A stretch of DNA of 64,000 nucleotides. Origin: Corynebacterium pseudotuberculosis. Lineage in GTDB: Bacteria > Actinomycetota > Actinomycetes > Mycobacteriales > Mycobacteriaceae. The position numbers and the translations under genes were made by a program. Each line of letters begins with the position of its first letter. Within the stretch, counting starts at the first letter, position 1. The stretch is from the NCBI RefSeq assembly GCF_002155265.1, contig NZ_CP021251.1, forward strand, positions 124,001-188,000, read 5' to 3'. Shown in pieces: positions 27,228 through 35,375 of this stretch. The notes beneath the pieces are model-generated. The model made no database searches. It had not been told where the DNA came from and saw nothing but the letters and a program-made list of their open reading frames with translations.

Positions 27228-28565
27228 CTACACCACCGCGTAAACCAGTGAGGTGAGGGCGAAGCCGGCAACACCAAAGGCCGTTGATAGTAGCGTCCAG
27301 GTGCGCAGGCCCTGTTTTACAGATAATCCCAAATATTTGGTGACTATCCAGAAACCGGAGTCATTAATATGGGATAGGCACATGGCACCGAACCCGATGG
27401 CGATCATGACGAGTGTTGTGCGTACGCTGCTTAGCCCGGCTTCCGCTATCGGCTGAGTTAGGAGCCCTGCCGTTGTGAGCATAGCGACGGTTACCGATCC
27501 CTGTGATGCCCTCAGCGCCAAAGACAAAAGGAATGCCATGAGTATCAGAGGCATATGAGCTGCTACGAGCATGTCTGATAATACTTTTCCAATGCCGGAT
27601 TCCACGAGTACATTGGCAAAGCCACCACCGGCACCAGTAACAAAAATGATGATGGCTACGGCTGGGAGCGCAGAATCCAAGACGCCGGAAGAATGCTCGC
27701 GATTCCAGCTTTGCTGTTTGCCAATGCTTAGCCATGCAACCACCACTGCCACCAGGAGTGCTACTGGAGAGGAACCGATAAAGCTCACAAGGGAATGAAC
27801 CACAGTTCCTTTTTCGGTGTACATAGCACCGGTAGCTCCCACCATGATGAGCACGATGGGGAGCAAGATGAGGCCAAGGACAGCGAAGGGCGAAGGTGCT
27901 TGGTGGTTAGGGGCGGCGTCGGAAAGCTCCACCGGAGAGGGGCCGCGGTCGATGGAGTCTAACTTGAGGACTTTGGCGGCATAATAGCCGATTACGCATG
28001 TTAGGGCAGCGATGGGAAGCCCCAAAGTGAGCATGAGTCCCGGGTCTGAACTGAAGATCCCCGCCACTGCGACGGGCCCTGGGTGCGGCGGTAACGTGAC
28101 ATGTACGGTGAGTATTGCGCCTGCTACAGGGAGCCCAATTTTTAAGGGATTAATCTTGGCCACAGCGGCAAAGCCGAACACGATGGGTGCCAAGATAATA
28201 AAACCCACGTCAAAGAAAACCGGAATACCTAGGATAAAAGCTGCTATGGTCACAGCGGCAGTAACGCGGTGCCTACCAAGCTTGTCTGTGAAGTAACGTG
28301 CTACAGCTTCTGCGCCTCCCGATACCTCAATAATGCGCCCCAGCATTGCTCCCAAGCCGACTACAACGGCCACGGAACCTAAGGTTTTACCCACGCCGTT
28401 GGTCACGGTGCTCACAGAATCTGCCAGTGGAATACCAGAAGCGATAGCGGTGGCTATGGATACCCCGATCAATGCCACAAAAGCCGGGACCTTAGCCCAA
28501 ATTACGAGGACAAGCAGAACGGCTACGGCGGCTATACCGAGCAGCAGCAAAGAAACACCAGTCAT
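27228..28565 (-). CDS. GntP-family sugar-acid:H+ symporter (copy 2)
   Basis: A 445-residue transporter with about 12-14 helices and GntP hallmarks (GIPVFFDVGFIILAP, HVTLPPHPGPVAVAG, HINDSGFWIVTKYLG). It is a paralogue of the symporter at 17235. It is the last gene of an operon with a threonate dehydrogenase-like and a four-carbon acid sugar kinase-like gene, so a C4 aldonic acid is a likelier substrate than gluconate. Its ATG shares one base with the preceding stop. Confidence 0.9.
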   Translation of the reverse strand: MTGVSLLLLGIAAVAVLLVLVIWAKVPAFVALIGVSIATAIASGIPLADSVSTVTNGVGKTLGSVAVVVGLGAMLGRIIEVSGGAEAVARYFTDKLGRHRVTAAVTIAAFILGIPVFFDVGFIILAPIVFGFAAVAKINPLKIGLPVAGAILTVHVTLPPHPGPVAVAGIFSSDPGLMLTLGLPIAALTCVIGYYAAKVLKLDSIDRGPSPVELSDAAPNHQAPSPFAVLGLILLPIVLIMVGATGAMYTEKGTVVHSLVSFIGSSPVALLVAVVVAWLSIGKQQSWNREHSSGVLDSALPAVAIIIFVTGAGGGFANVLVESGIGKVLSDMLVAAHMPLILMAFLLSLALRASQGSVTVAMLTTAGLLTQPIAEAGLSSVRTTLVMIAIGFGAMCLSHINDSGFWIVTKYLGLSVKQGLRTWTLLSTAFGVAGFALTSLVYAVV

Positions 28566-29473
28566 TATTGTTTACTCCTTGTCTTATTCACCTGGGTGGG
28601 AGCGACAACCTGGATAATCGTGGAATCGTCTTGCGCGCCTTTCCCTCGTGCTAGACCAGCTAGGTATTGCTGCTCGGCGGCGGCTGCTAATGGGACACCG
28701 ATGCCTGCAGATTTGGCGGCATCAGTGACAATGCCCATGTCTTTAACAAAGATGTCGAGACGGCTGCGGACTTCAGGTCCTTCCTCCGAATAAGCTTCCA
28801 GCATGCGGGGGCCACGATCGCCAAGCATGAAGGAGGCTGCGGCGCCGCCCATCAACGCATCAAGCGCGGCTTTGGGATCAAGACCCAACCGATCGGCTAG
28901 CGCCAGCGCCTCGCCTGCGGCAGCGATATGAACTCCGCATAAAAGTTGATTGACGGTTTTTAGCGCTTGGCCCTTACCCGGGCGATCGCCAACGATCACC
29001 AGGTGGGAAGACATGGCTTCAAGCACCGGCCTGATGCGATCGACCACCTCAGGCTTGGCTCCCACTGTGACAAGTAGCTCCCCGCTGCCTGCTCGTCCGG
29101 GGCCGCCGGAAATGGGGGCATCGACAACATCGATACCCAATGAGTCAAGCTGCTCGGCAGCTTTTTCCACGGCCGTAATGCCCACGGTAGAAGTCAAAAG
29201 TACAACCGCGCCGGGTTTGAGAGCCGCAGCGATATTGCCTTGTCCAAAGAGGGCCTGAATAAGTTGTTCCTCGTTGCGAACCGCTAGCAAAACAACGTCA
29301 GCCCCTGTGGCTGCTTGGTGCGCCGAATGGAAGGTTTCCAGCCCAGCGGCCTTGCCTAATTCGAGGCGCGATTGTGCGATATCGACGCCTCGGACTGTGA
29401 AATTCTGGACGAGGTTGGTGGCCATGGGGAGTCCCATAGCGCCCAAGCCGACAACAGTAACGATGAGAGACAT
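28565..29473 (-). CDS. L-threonate dehydrogenase-like (3-hydroxyisobutyrate dehydrogenase family)
   Basis: A 302-residue NAD-dependent beta-hydroxyacid dehydrogenase. The Rossmann motif is VVGLGAMGLPMATNLV; the substrate segment is DAPISGGPGRAGSGELL and the catalytic lysine lies in GKGQALKTVNQLLCG. Members next to DUF1537 kinases usually oxidise L-threonate to 2-oxotetronate (LtnD). AAGGATT precedes the ATG. It sits between the kinase gene and the symporter gene. Because the kinase is frameshifted and no OtnC aldolase or OtnI isomerase is seen here, the pathway may be incomplete. Confidence 0.8.
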   Translation of the reverse strand: MSLIVTVVGLGAMGLPMATNLVQNFTVRGVDIAQSRLELGKAAGLETFHSAHQAATGADVVLLAVRNEEQLIQALFGQGNIAAALKPGAVVLLTSTVGITAVEKAAEQLDSLGIDVVDAPISGGPGRAGSGELLVTVGAKPEVVDRIRPVLEAMSSHLVIVGDRPGKGQALKTVNQLLCGVHIAAAGEALALADRLGLDPKAALDALMGGAAASFMLGDRGPRMLEAYSEEGPEVRSRLDIFVKDMGIVTDAAKSAGIGVPLAAAAEQQYLAGLARGKGAQDDSTIIQVVAPTQVNKTRSKQ

Positions 29474-29483
29474 AGGAATCCTT

Positions 29484-30925
29484 TTAATGTGAGAGGGATG
29501 AATCTTGAGAGAGGACAGAAACTACATCGGTCAGGGAAGAATCGGTGCCCACATTTCCTGCAAAAACGATGTATGGCACGCCTGCCGCGGGGCCTTCTGC
29601 GGTGGACCACAGCGAGATGATCCCCGGCTGCATCGGGCCAATGACCATGGCTTTGGTCATCTCTAGTCCTTGAGATGCAACATCTGATGAGGTGATACCG
29701 CCTTTAGCCACCACAAAGCGGGGCGTTACCTCATGGACTATGCGATTGACCGCGGTGACAAGTGCTTGGGACACTTTGCGTGCAATGGACAGCGATTCCT
29801 CACCACTTACGCCGGTAACCAACTCGCGTGAGGTGTGAAAGACAACATTGCCTTGCCGGATCGCCTGGACTAATTGGGTGTGGAGGCTGTCAAGATAGCG
29901 TTGGGAATTCTCTGCTAGCACGGCGCGGACATCTAACTCGATGACACTGGGAGAGGAGTGCTTTAGCAAGTGATTGAGTTGCCGCGTGGTAGTAGGAACA
30001 TGTGAACCGACCACGATGAGCCCGCCCGCCACGGTGGCGGGGAGATGACGCGAGGCTGCGATTGTTTCTGGACTGAGCACCTCGGGGGTTTTTGCCCTAT
30101 GCGAGCGCGTACAAAGGGTGGCCCCACGCGGTAGATAAAACGCTTCCCCATGCGTTCTGCCTGCAGGATTCCTAGAGCAAGGGCGCGGAGGTCATACTCA
30201 TCAACGATATCCACGACTATGGGTTGGCGATGTGCGGCGTGAAGAAGTTCTGCAGCGATATCATTGCTAGTAGATCTAATTGTGCGCAATTTAATACAAA
30301 GAACATCAGTTGCTGCCACGTCTCCTTGAGTCTTTTCTTCGACCCATTCGGTCAATCGTGAGGAGGAATAACCAAAGGTGGCGTCGTGGGCGAACTCGGT
30401 TTCCCCCACGGGCTGAAAACCTGTGGCGGCATTTCCCGCATAGTGAACAGAATCGATGGTGATGCGCCCTGCGTCGCCGAATGCCGGAACGATAATATAG
30501 CCGTCTATCGGCCCTTCTTGCTTTTCGACGACCCCCGCAAGCGCATCCGGCTCCAGAGGGAAATGCCCTCGAAGTGTGGAATCACTACGAGAAACGAAGA
30601 TGGGGCGCTTCCCGGCATCTCGAGCAGCGGCGTAGGCTGCCTCGGCTACAGAGACATTGATAGCAGCTGCTTGATCAGGGTCGAGCGACCGGGAATTGGT
30701 CATCACATAAACGGCTGGGGTGTTTTGGCTGAGCGCCCAGGCGAGGTCTTCTTGTTTCCATCGGGTCAGTGCTGGAAGGTTTGCTACTGATTGGGTGCCG
30801 GTGGGGTCATCATCGAGGACGATGAGGACGGTATCTGCTGCCATCGCTTGTTGGACTGCAGAGGCAGGGATATCGAGTGGTGCAGGGAACCCTTCGGTGA
30901 GTTCCGAAAGCTGGTAGAGGGTCAT
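29484..30925 (-). pseudogene. Four-carbon acid sugar kinase (OtnK/DUF1537-like), frameshifted
   Basis: Two overlapping frames together make one kinase of about 480 residues. The N-terminal part (30925 down to about 30100) has VLIVLDDDPTGTQSV and FVSRSDSTLRGHFPLEPD. The C-terminal part (about 30100 down to 29484) has GLIVVGSHVPTTTRQL and FVVAKGGITSSDVA, the nucleotide-binding region. The frames meet in a stretch containing GGG, A5 and C5 runs, reading GGGCAAAAACCCCCGAGG. Adding one base there restores RARIGAKTPEVLSPE. A one-base deletion in a homopolymer is the simplest cause; a sequencing error is possible. Related kinases phosphorylate 3-oxotetronate. It is the first gene of the operon. Confidence 0.85.
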
Positions 30926-30953
30926 CCCAACTCCTTGAAAATACTTTGTTCCT

Positions 30954-30982
30954 AGACCTCTGAGGTCTTGTGTGTCTCAGAC
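30954..30982. promoter_or_regulatory. Palindromes upstream of the acid-sugar operon
   Basis: AGACCTCTGAGGTCT (30954-30968) is a perfect 15-bp palindrome, and GTCTCAGAC (30974-30982) a shorter one just upstream of the kinase start. They are candidate operators for the GntR regulator encoded next door. Confidence 0.5.
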
Positions 30983-31067
30983 TAGGGTCAGAAGCACATG
31001 GTGACAAGCTTTTTTCAGGGAATGTAGGAAAAATTTGGTTTATGCCCGAGCGGGCATCACGTCGGTG

Positions 31068-31772
31068 TCAGTGCATTGATCCTGGTAGGAAGGTAGAAAT
31101 GTCATCGAAAGTTTGCGTCATATGTGCACGCATGGCATCTTTGGCGGCTTGCTCATCTCTCGCTTTAATGGCATCTAAAATCGCGTGATGATGCTTACTT
31201 GCGCGTTTGCGGACTTCATCTACAGCATTAGTCTTTTGTCGCGACTCAGCCAAGGCGCCCGCCAAGGGGATCATGAGCGCGGAGACAAAGGGGTTTCCCG
31301 TGGCTTCCAGCAGCGCAGTATGAAAAGCCACGTCTGCATCGGTGGTGGCGGTTACGTCGCCACGCTCGGTGGCCTCGTCATAAGCAGCGAGCGCCTGTGT
31401 CATCTTTTCAATGTCTTCCTGGGTGGCACGTGCCGCCGCCAGCCCCGATGATCCGACCTCAATCATGCGCCGGACTTCCGTGAGATAGATACCAATGGTT
31501 TTGGGGTCTAGGCTGCGAGAAATAACGTCCATGCGGGAACGTACATAATTCCACTGGTTGATGGGTGTTACAAAGGTGCCGCGGCCATGAACTACCTCCA
31601 CGACCCCGCGGTCGGCAAGGGTCCGCACAACTTCGCGCATCGTGGGGCGTGAAACCTCTAAGTAAGCGGCAAGGTTTGTTTCCGGCGGAAGGGCGTCGCC
31701 AGGGCGGAACACTCCCTCTGCGATGGCGTCCATTATTTTCTCTATACCTTGAGTGACTAGATCGGTGCGCAC
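31068..31772 (-). CDS. GntR-family regulator with FCD domain
   Basis: A 234-residue FadR-subfamily repressor. The winged helix (about residues 8-70) reads GDALPPETNLAAYLEVSRPTM then REVVRTLADRGVVEVVHGRGTFV. The C-terminal FCD ligand domain has the metal-binding pattern D-x3-H (DVAFHTALLEATGN) and SKHHHAILDAI near 190. It lies upstream of the acid-sugar operon on the same strand and divergent from the FAH-family gene, so it probably controls one or both in response to a sugar acid. It ends 142 bp before the kinase start. Confidence 0.9.
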   Translation of the reverse strand: MRTDLVTQGIEKIMDAIAEGVFRPGDALPPETNLAAYLEVSRPTMREVVRTLADRGVVEVVHGRGTFVTPINQWNYVRSRMDVISRSLDPKTIGIYLTEVRRMIEVGSSGLAAARATQEDIEKMTQALAAYDEATERGDVTATTDADVAFHTALLEATGNPFVSALMIPLAGALAESRQKTNAVDEVRKRASKHHHAILDAIKARDEQAAKDAMRAHMTQTFDDISTFLPGSMH

Positions 31773-31781
31773 GGTGTTTCC

Positions 31782-31804
31782 TTCCCAATACTTCCTACTG
31801 GGAA
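31782..31804. promoter_or_regulatory. Inverted repeat in the GntR / FAH divergent promoter
   Basis: TTCCCA (31782-31787) and TGGGAA (31799-31804) are symmetric around an 11-bp spacer just upstream of the regulator start, suitable for autoregulation. It is not the same sequence as the palindrome at 30954. Confidence 0.4.
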
Positions 31805-31883
31805 ATGTACCGTACCCAATCCCATCGACTAGGGCGGCTGCTCATATTAGCGTGGAGTAGACGAGCCTTAAGGAGTAACCGCC

Positions 31884-32732
31884 ATGCGTCTTGCAACCAT
31901 AAGAACTCAAGGGACAACGACTGCCGCACGCATTGAGGGCACCGACCTTGCCGTAGCCATTCCCGGCTTTTATGATGTCGGCGAGCTGCTGCAGAAGTCC
32001 GACTGGCAGGAATTAGCGAGATCGGCGAGTGGGACCCCTGTGAGGTTTTCCCAACAGGATCTTCACGCCGTTATTCCTTCTCCCAAAAAGATCATCTGTG
32101 TGGGACTGAACTATTCCAATCACATCAAAGAAATGGGACGTACGCTGCCAGAAGTTCCCACCTTATTTGTTAAATTTTCTGACGCACTTACAGGGCCTTT
32201 CGACGATATCCCCATCCCACCGTGGGCCAATAGCGCCCTCGACTGGGAAGGCGAGCTGGCAGTGGTGATCTCACGACACGCCCGCAGGGTGAAAGCCTCG
32301 GAGGCGGAGGAATACATCGCTGGATATGCGGTGATGAATGACTACAGTGCTCGTGATTATCAATACGCTACGCTTCAGTGGCACCAAGGAAAATCCCTAG
32401 AAAAGACGGCAGGTTTTGGGCCTTGGCTGACCACGCGAGACTCTTTTGACCTCAGCGGAGAGCTGAAGACGTATCTGAATGAAGAAAAGGTGCAAAGTGC
32501 GGCTATTAGCGATTTAGTGTTTAAACCAGCAGACCTTATCCAATACATCACGCATCTTTATCCCTTGGATCCTGGCGACGTGATCGTGACCGGGACTCCT
32601 GGCGGAGTTGGGCACGCGCGTGATCCTCGGCGGTATATCGGCGACGGTGATGTGGTGACGGTGGAGATTAAGGGGCTAGGGCGGATAGCTAACAAAACGA
32701 TTTTTGAAAAATGGAAAGAGCCCAACAATTGA
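31884..32732 (+). CDS. Fumarylacetoacetate hydrolase-family protein
   Basis: A 282-residue enzyme of the FAH superfamily, which cleaves or decarboxylates acylpyruvate-type compounds. The core segments are [15 protein letters not shown], the metal ligands in [28 protein letters not shown] and [28 protein letters not shown] precedes ATG 31884. It is divergent from the GntR regulator. The true substrate is unclear; the context suggests catabolism of a sugar-acid-derived keto acid. A strong hairpin follows. Confidence 0.88.
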   Translation: MRLATIRTQGTTTAARIEGTDLAVAIPGFYDVGELLQKSDWQELARSASGTPVRFSQQDLHAVIPSPKKIICVGLNYSNHIKEMGRTLPEVPTLFVKFSDALTGPFDDIPIPPWANSALDWEGELAVVISRHARRVKASEAEEYIAGYAVMNDYSARDYQYATLQWHQGKSLEKTAGFGPWLTTRDSFDLSGELKTYLNEEKVQSAAISDLVFKPADLIQYITHLYPLDPGDVIVTGTPGGVGHARDPRRYIGDGDVVTVEIKGLGRIANKTIFEKWKEPNN

Positions 32733-32762
32733 GCCCAACTCCATGCGTTGGTAATACGTCAT

Positions 32763-32806
32763 AAGAGGTGGTCACCGGGTATATGGCCGGCGACCACCTC
32801 TTTTTA
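32763..32806 (+). terminator. Terminator after the FAH-family gene
   Basis: AAGAGGTGGTC (32763-32773) pairs with GACCACCTCTT (32792-32802), with inner CCGG/CCGG pairing and a following T-run. It lies 14 bp from the end of the small minus-strand gene and may serve both. Confidence 0.85.
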
Positions 32807-32820
32807 AGAGCCTCTAGTGG

Positions 32821-32949
32821 CTAGAGAATTTCCTCCGCCACATCGTTGACATTATGTATTTTGAAGCTGCTTGCTTTGCCTTCCAGCAGCGCGGTTTCCA
32901 TATCCTCGTACATGCGTGCATCTTCATTCACATCATTGGTGTTACTCAT
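32821..32949 (-). CDS. Small acidic protein of 42 residues
   Basis: A short open frame beginning ATG 32949 (MSNTNDVNEDARMYEDMETA...) and ending ...HNVNDVAEEIL. An excellent Shine-Dalgarno, AGGAGGA, lies about ten bases before the start. The peptide is acidic, probably helical, without cysteine or a membrane segment. It has its own intergenic niche between the FAH gene and gatD, with an AT-rich promoter-like stretch (TAAGTAT) upstream. I do not recognise a family. The binding site and coding-like composition make it more credible than a chance ORF. Confidence 0.6.
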   Translation of the reverse strand: MSNTNDVNEDARMYEDMETALLEGKASSFKIHNVNDVAEEIL

Positions 32950-33249
32950 AAAAGAGAAATCCTCCTGATCGGGTTAGATACTTATGAACTCGGGATGAGT
33001 GGACGCCAGTGTAACTACGTCATGCCACCGATTACAGGGAGTCTGGTGGGTCGTGTGTCAGCCATAAAGACGGTAATGTTGGCCTCTTGACACTGATTCT
33101 TTTTTAGCGCACAGAGTTTAAGCTTTGTGTGCAGGGACGTTATCGCTCATTGCGACCACCCCGTGGAGATAAAGCGCCTTTTCAAGGCGCATGAGATATA
33201 TGTAACACATGGCAGATGCCGCTTGTACTAGGGCAAGGGACACATGCCG
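32950..33249. other. Intergenic region between the small gene and gatD terminator
   Basis: About 300 bp with no convincing gene. It contains a perfect hairpin GCGCCTT-TTC-AAGGCGC (33174-33190) and an imperfect one (GCACAGAG...CTTTGTGTGC, about 33108-33132). On the minus strand it includes the leader of the 42-codon gene. Confidence 0.5.
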
Positions 33250-33253
33250 AAAA

Positions 33254-33291
33254 CCCCCAAGCCGGAAAACTATGCATGCCGACTCAGGGGG
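33254..33291 (-). terminator. Terminator after gatD
   Basis: On the minus strand CCCCCTGAGTCGG pairs with CCGGCTTGGGGG, followed by TTTTC. It lies about 25 bp beyond the gatD stop. Confidence 0.65.
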
Positions 33292-33316
33292 GTGAGAACC
33301 ATAAAAGAGAAGATCT

Positions 33317-34069
33317 CTACGCCAGGCGTTCCTTACGCAGCTGATTAACAATAGGCAGCTCTAGAGGGGCGAGCTCGTCGAGTGCTATCCCCATGGCCCT
33401 GGCCAATAGCAGATCGGCTAGCTGGGAGTTGCGGGCAAGCACTGGGCCGTGCATGTACGTGCAGATCACATTCCCTTGAACTGCGCCTTCCGCGATTAAT
33501 TGCTCGGAGGTTGCCGATGCTTGGGAAATACCATGTTCATCCGTATTGCCTACTCCGCGAGTGACCTTGCCCAGCGGTTGCGCATCGGCGCCAAGGATGG
33601 TGGCACCCATGTGGTTTTCAAAGCCCGTGAGGGGCTCCGTTAGCTCGGCGGTGATGCCCTTGCGCGTGGGTTCGGTTTGGAGCTCCCCGATGGTGCGTTT
33701 GGCCAGGGAGGCAGTGGTGGCGTCGACAAGCCCTACGCCATCAACCATTTTTCCGCTTGCCCGGAAAGAGCTGCCGAGTACTTGAAGGCCAGCACAAATG
33801 CCTAAAATTGGGCGGCCGGCGTTTGCTGCGCGAGTGAGGCCGCCGTCTGCGATGAGATGTTCTGCTGCAAGAATTTGAGCTGTGTCTTCACCGCCACCGA
33901 TGCAGTACACATCCAATGATTCCGGCACGGGTTGCCCCAGCTTCACCGTATGGATCTCTGCGGTGAAACCACGCATGCGGGCGCGTTGCCTCAACACCAA
34001 GGCGTTACCGTCGTCGCCATAAGTGCTGAGGACATCAGGGAGGATGAGCCCAATAGAAAGGTCAGTCAT
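33317..34069 (-). CDS. gatD: Lipid II isoglutaminyl synthase, glutaminase subunit
   Basis: A 250-residue class I-like glutaminase that supplies ammonia to MurT to amidate the alpha-carboxyl of D-glutamate in lipid II. The nucleophile is Cys92 in LGICAGLQVLG; CIGGGEDTAQ and the C-terminal CTYMHGPVLARN carry the other expected residues. ATG 34069 (MTDLSIGLILPDVLS) shares one base with the murT stop, so the pair is translationally coupled. Confidence 0.94.
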   Translation of the reverse strand: MTDLSIGLILPDVLSTYGDDGNALVLRQRARMRGFTAEIHTVKLGQPVPESLDVYCIGGGEDTAQILAAEHLIADGGLTRAANAGRPILGICAGLQVLGSSFRASGKMVDGVGLVDATTASLAKRTIGELQTEPTRKGITAELTEPLTGFENHMGATILGADAQPLGKVTRGVGNTDEHGISQASATSEQLIAEGAVQGNVICTYMHGPVLARNSQLADLLLARAMGIALDELAPLELPIVNQLRKERLA

Positions 34070-35364
34070 TAGGACTCCTTTACGGCCGCAATGGCCTTTT
34101 TCAAATCGCGGAATGCAGTGTAATTGGCAAGGACCTCGACACGACCAGCGGGACAAGCCTTGATAGCCTGCAAAGGATTCTTGATCAGTTCGTGCTCTAC
34201 AGAGGCATATGTCAGCCGCACTGAAAGGTCAGTGCCGCGTTCGCCGGAGGCTTTTACAGAGAGCTTATCTAGCTCCTCAAACTTAACGTCCCAGAGCCAA
34301 GAGAGGTCTTCACCATCGGCGACCTGGCCGTTAACCGCAATCACTAGGCCTTCTGCGGTGCGATCGACCATTGAGAGGGCTTCCTGCCATCCCGCTGGGT
34401 TTTTAGCCAAAAGCAGATGAATCTGATGCTGCCCAAGAGTGATTGTGGAGTAGCGTCCAGCCACATCGTCGACAGATTCTACCGAGCGAACCGCCTGGTT
34501 AAGAGGGACCTGGAAGCATTCCACTGCGGCAGCTACCGCTTGGGTGGCATTGCCGCGATTGGCGTTGCCAGGAAGAGCCAGATTCAGCGGCGATACCTCC
34601 TGCGTCATGGGAGCGTCTGAGCCTGTCGACGAGCCGATGTCGGCCGGAGAGACTATGCCCTCAGCGGTGATACTCCAATGCGGGGTTGGGCGACGGAATT
34701 GTTCGCCGTTGGGAAGGGGCTTGACTGCGTACCAGTCGGCGCCGTCGTGGACCACGTGCCCGCCAGTGCGCGGGCAGGAGACGGAATCGCCTTGCCATCC
34801 TGCCCCCGCGGATACCCATACAACGTTTTTAGCGTCGTAAGCAATGGAAGTGACAAGGACGTCGTCGCAGTTGGCGATCACAGTCATCTCAGGATGCTTG
34901 GTCACACAATCGCGTAGTGCGCGCTCAATCTTGTTGATTTCCCCTACTCTGTCCAGCTGATCGCGGGTGAGGTTGAGGAGGATCAAGCATGATGGCTTGA
35001 GACGATCTGCTACGGCGGGAACATGGAGCTCGTCTACTTCAAGGATCACATGGCTAGCTTTTTGGCCTGCCATGAGCGCAGAGATGATGCCGGCGTCCAT
35101 ATTGTCGCCGCCCTCGTTGGTTGCCACAGTGTGCTGTGCACGTATCGCGGATGCGAGCATGCGGGTGGTAGTGGATTTACCGTTGGTACCGGTGACAAGG
35201 GCTACGGGACGGTCATCGCCTAGAGAGGCCATAATGTTCGGGTCGATTTTCTCGGCTATAAGGCCGCCAATCATTCCGCCCGACCCACGACCGGTGACAC
35301 GCGACGCCGTTGTGGCTAAGTGTGCGGTGCCGATGGCAAGACGAGTACGCAGATTCAAACTCAT
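34069..35364 (-). CDS. murT: Lipid II isoglutaminyl synthase, MurT subunit
   Basis: A 431-residue Mur-ligase-like enzyme partnered with GatD. The P-loop is VTGTNGKSTTTRML (near residue 60); EGGDNMDAGI and LEVDELHVP follow. A C-terminal DUF1727-type domain reaches the end. The family's Cys4 zinc ribbon seems degenerate: the first CPxC reads CPRTGGHVVHDGADWY, and the second pair before FRRPTPHW is replaced by AVKPLPNGEQ. Only one of four expected cysteines remains. The fold and glutaminase pairing still argue for function. Confidence 0.93.
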   Translation of the reverse strand: MSLNLRTRLAIGTAHLATTASRVTGRGSGGMIGGLIAEKIDPNIMASLGDDRPVALVTGTNGKSTTTRMLASAIRAQHTVATNEGGDNMDAGIISALMAGQKASHVILEVDELHVPAVADRLKPSCLILLNLTRDQLDRVGEINKIERALRDCVTKHPEMTVIANCDDVLVTSIAYDAKNVVWVSAGAGWQGDSVSCPRTGGHVVHDGADWYAVKPLPNGEQFRRPTPHWSITAEGIVSPADIGSSTGSDAPMTQEVSPLNLALPGNANRGNATQAVAAAVECFQVPLNQAVRSVESVDDVAGRYSTITLGQHQIHLLLAKNPAGWQEALSMVDRTAEGLVIAVNGQVADGEDLSWLWDVKFEELDKLSVKASGERGTDLSVRLTYASVEHELIKNPLQAIKACPAGRVEVLANYTAFRDLKKAIAAVKES

Positions 35365-35375
35365 GGGACCAGAGT

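Noticed and set aside
30085..30110. Programmed frameshift in the otnK-like gene
   Set aside because: No proper X-XXY-YYZ slippery heptamer in the zero frame; a simple deletion fits better.
33118..33351. 77-codon minus-strand ORF overlapping the end of gatD
   Set aside because: It crosses the proposed gatD terminator and overlaps gatD, and its residues look like translated non-coding DNA.
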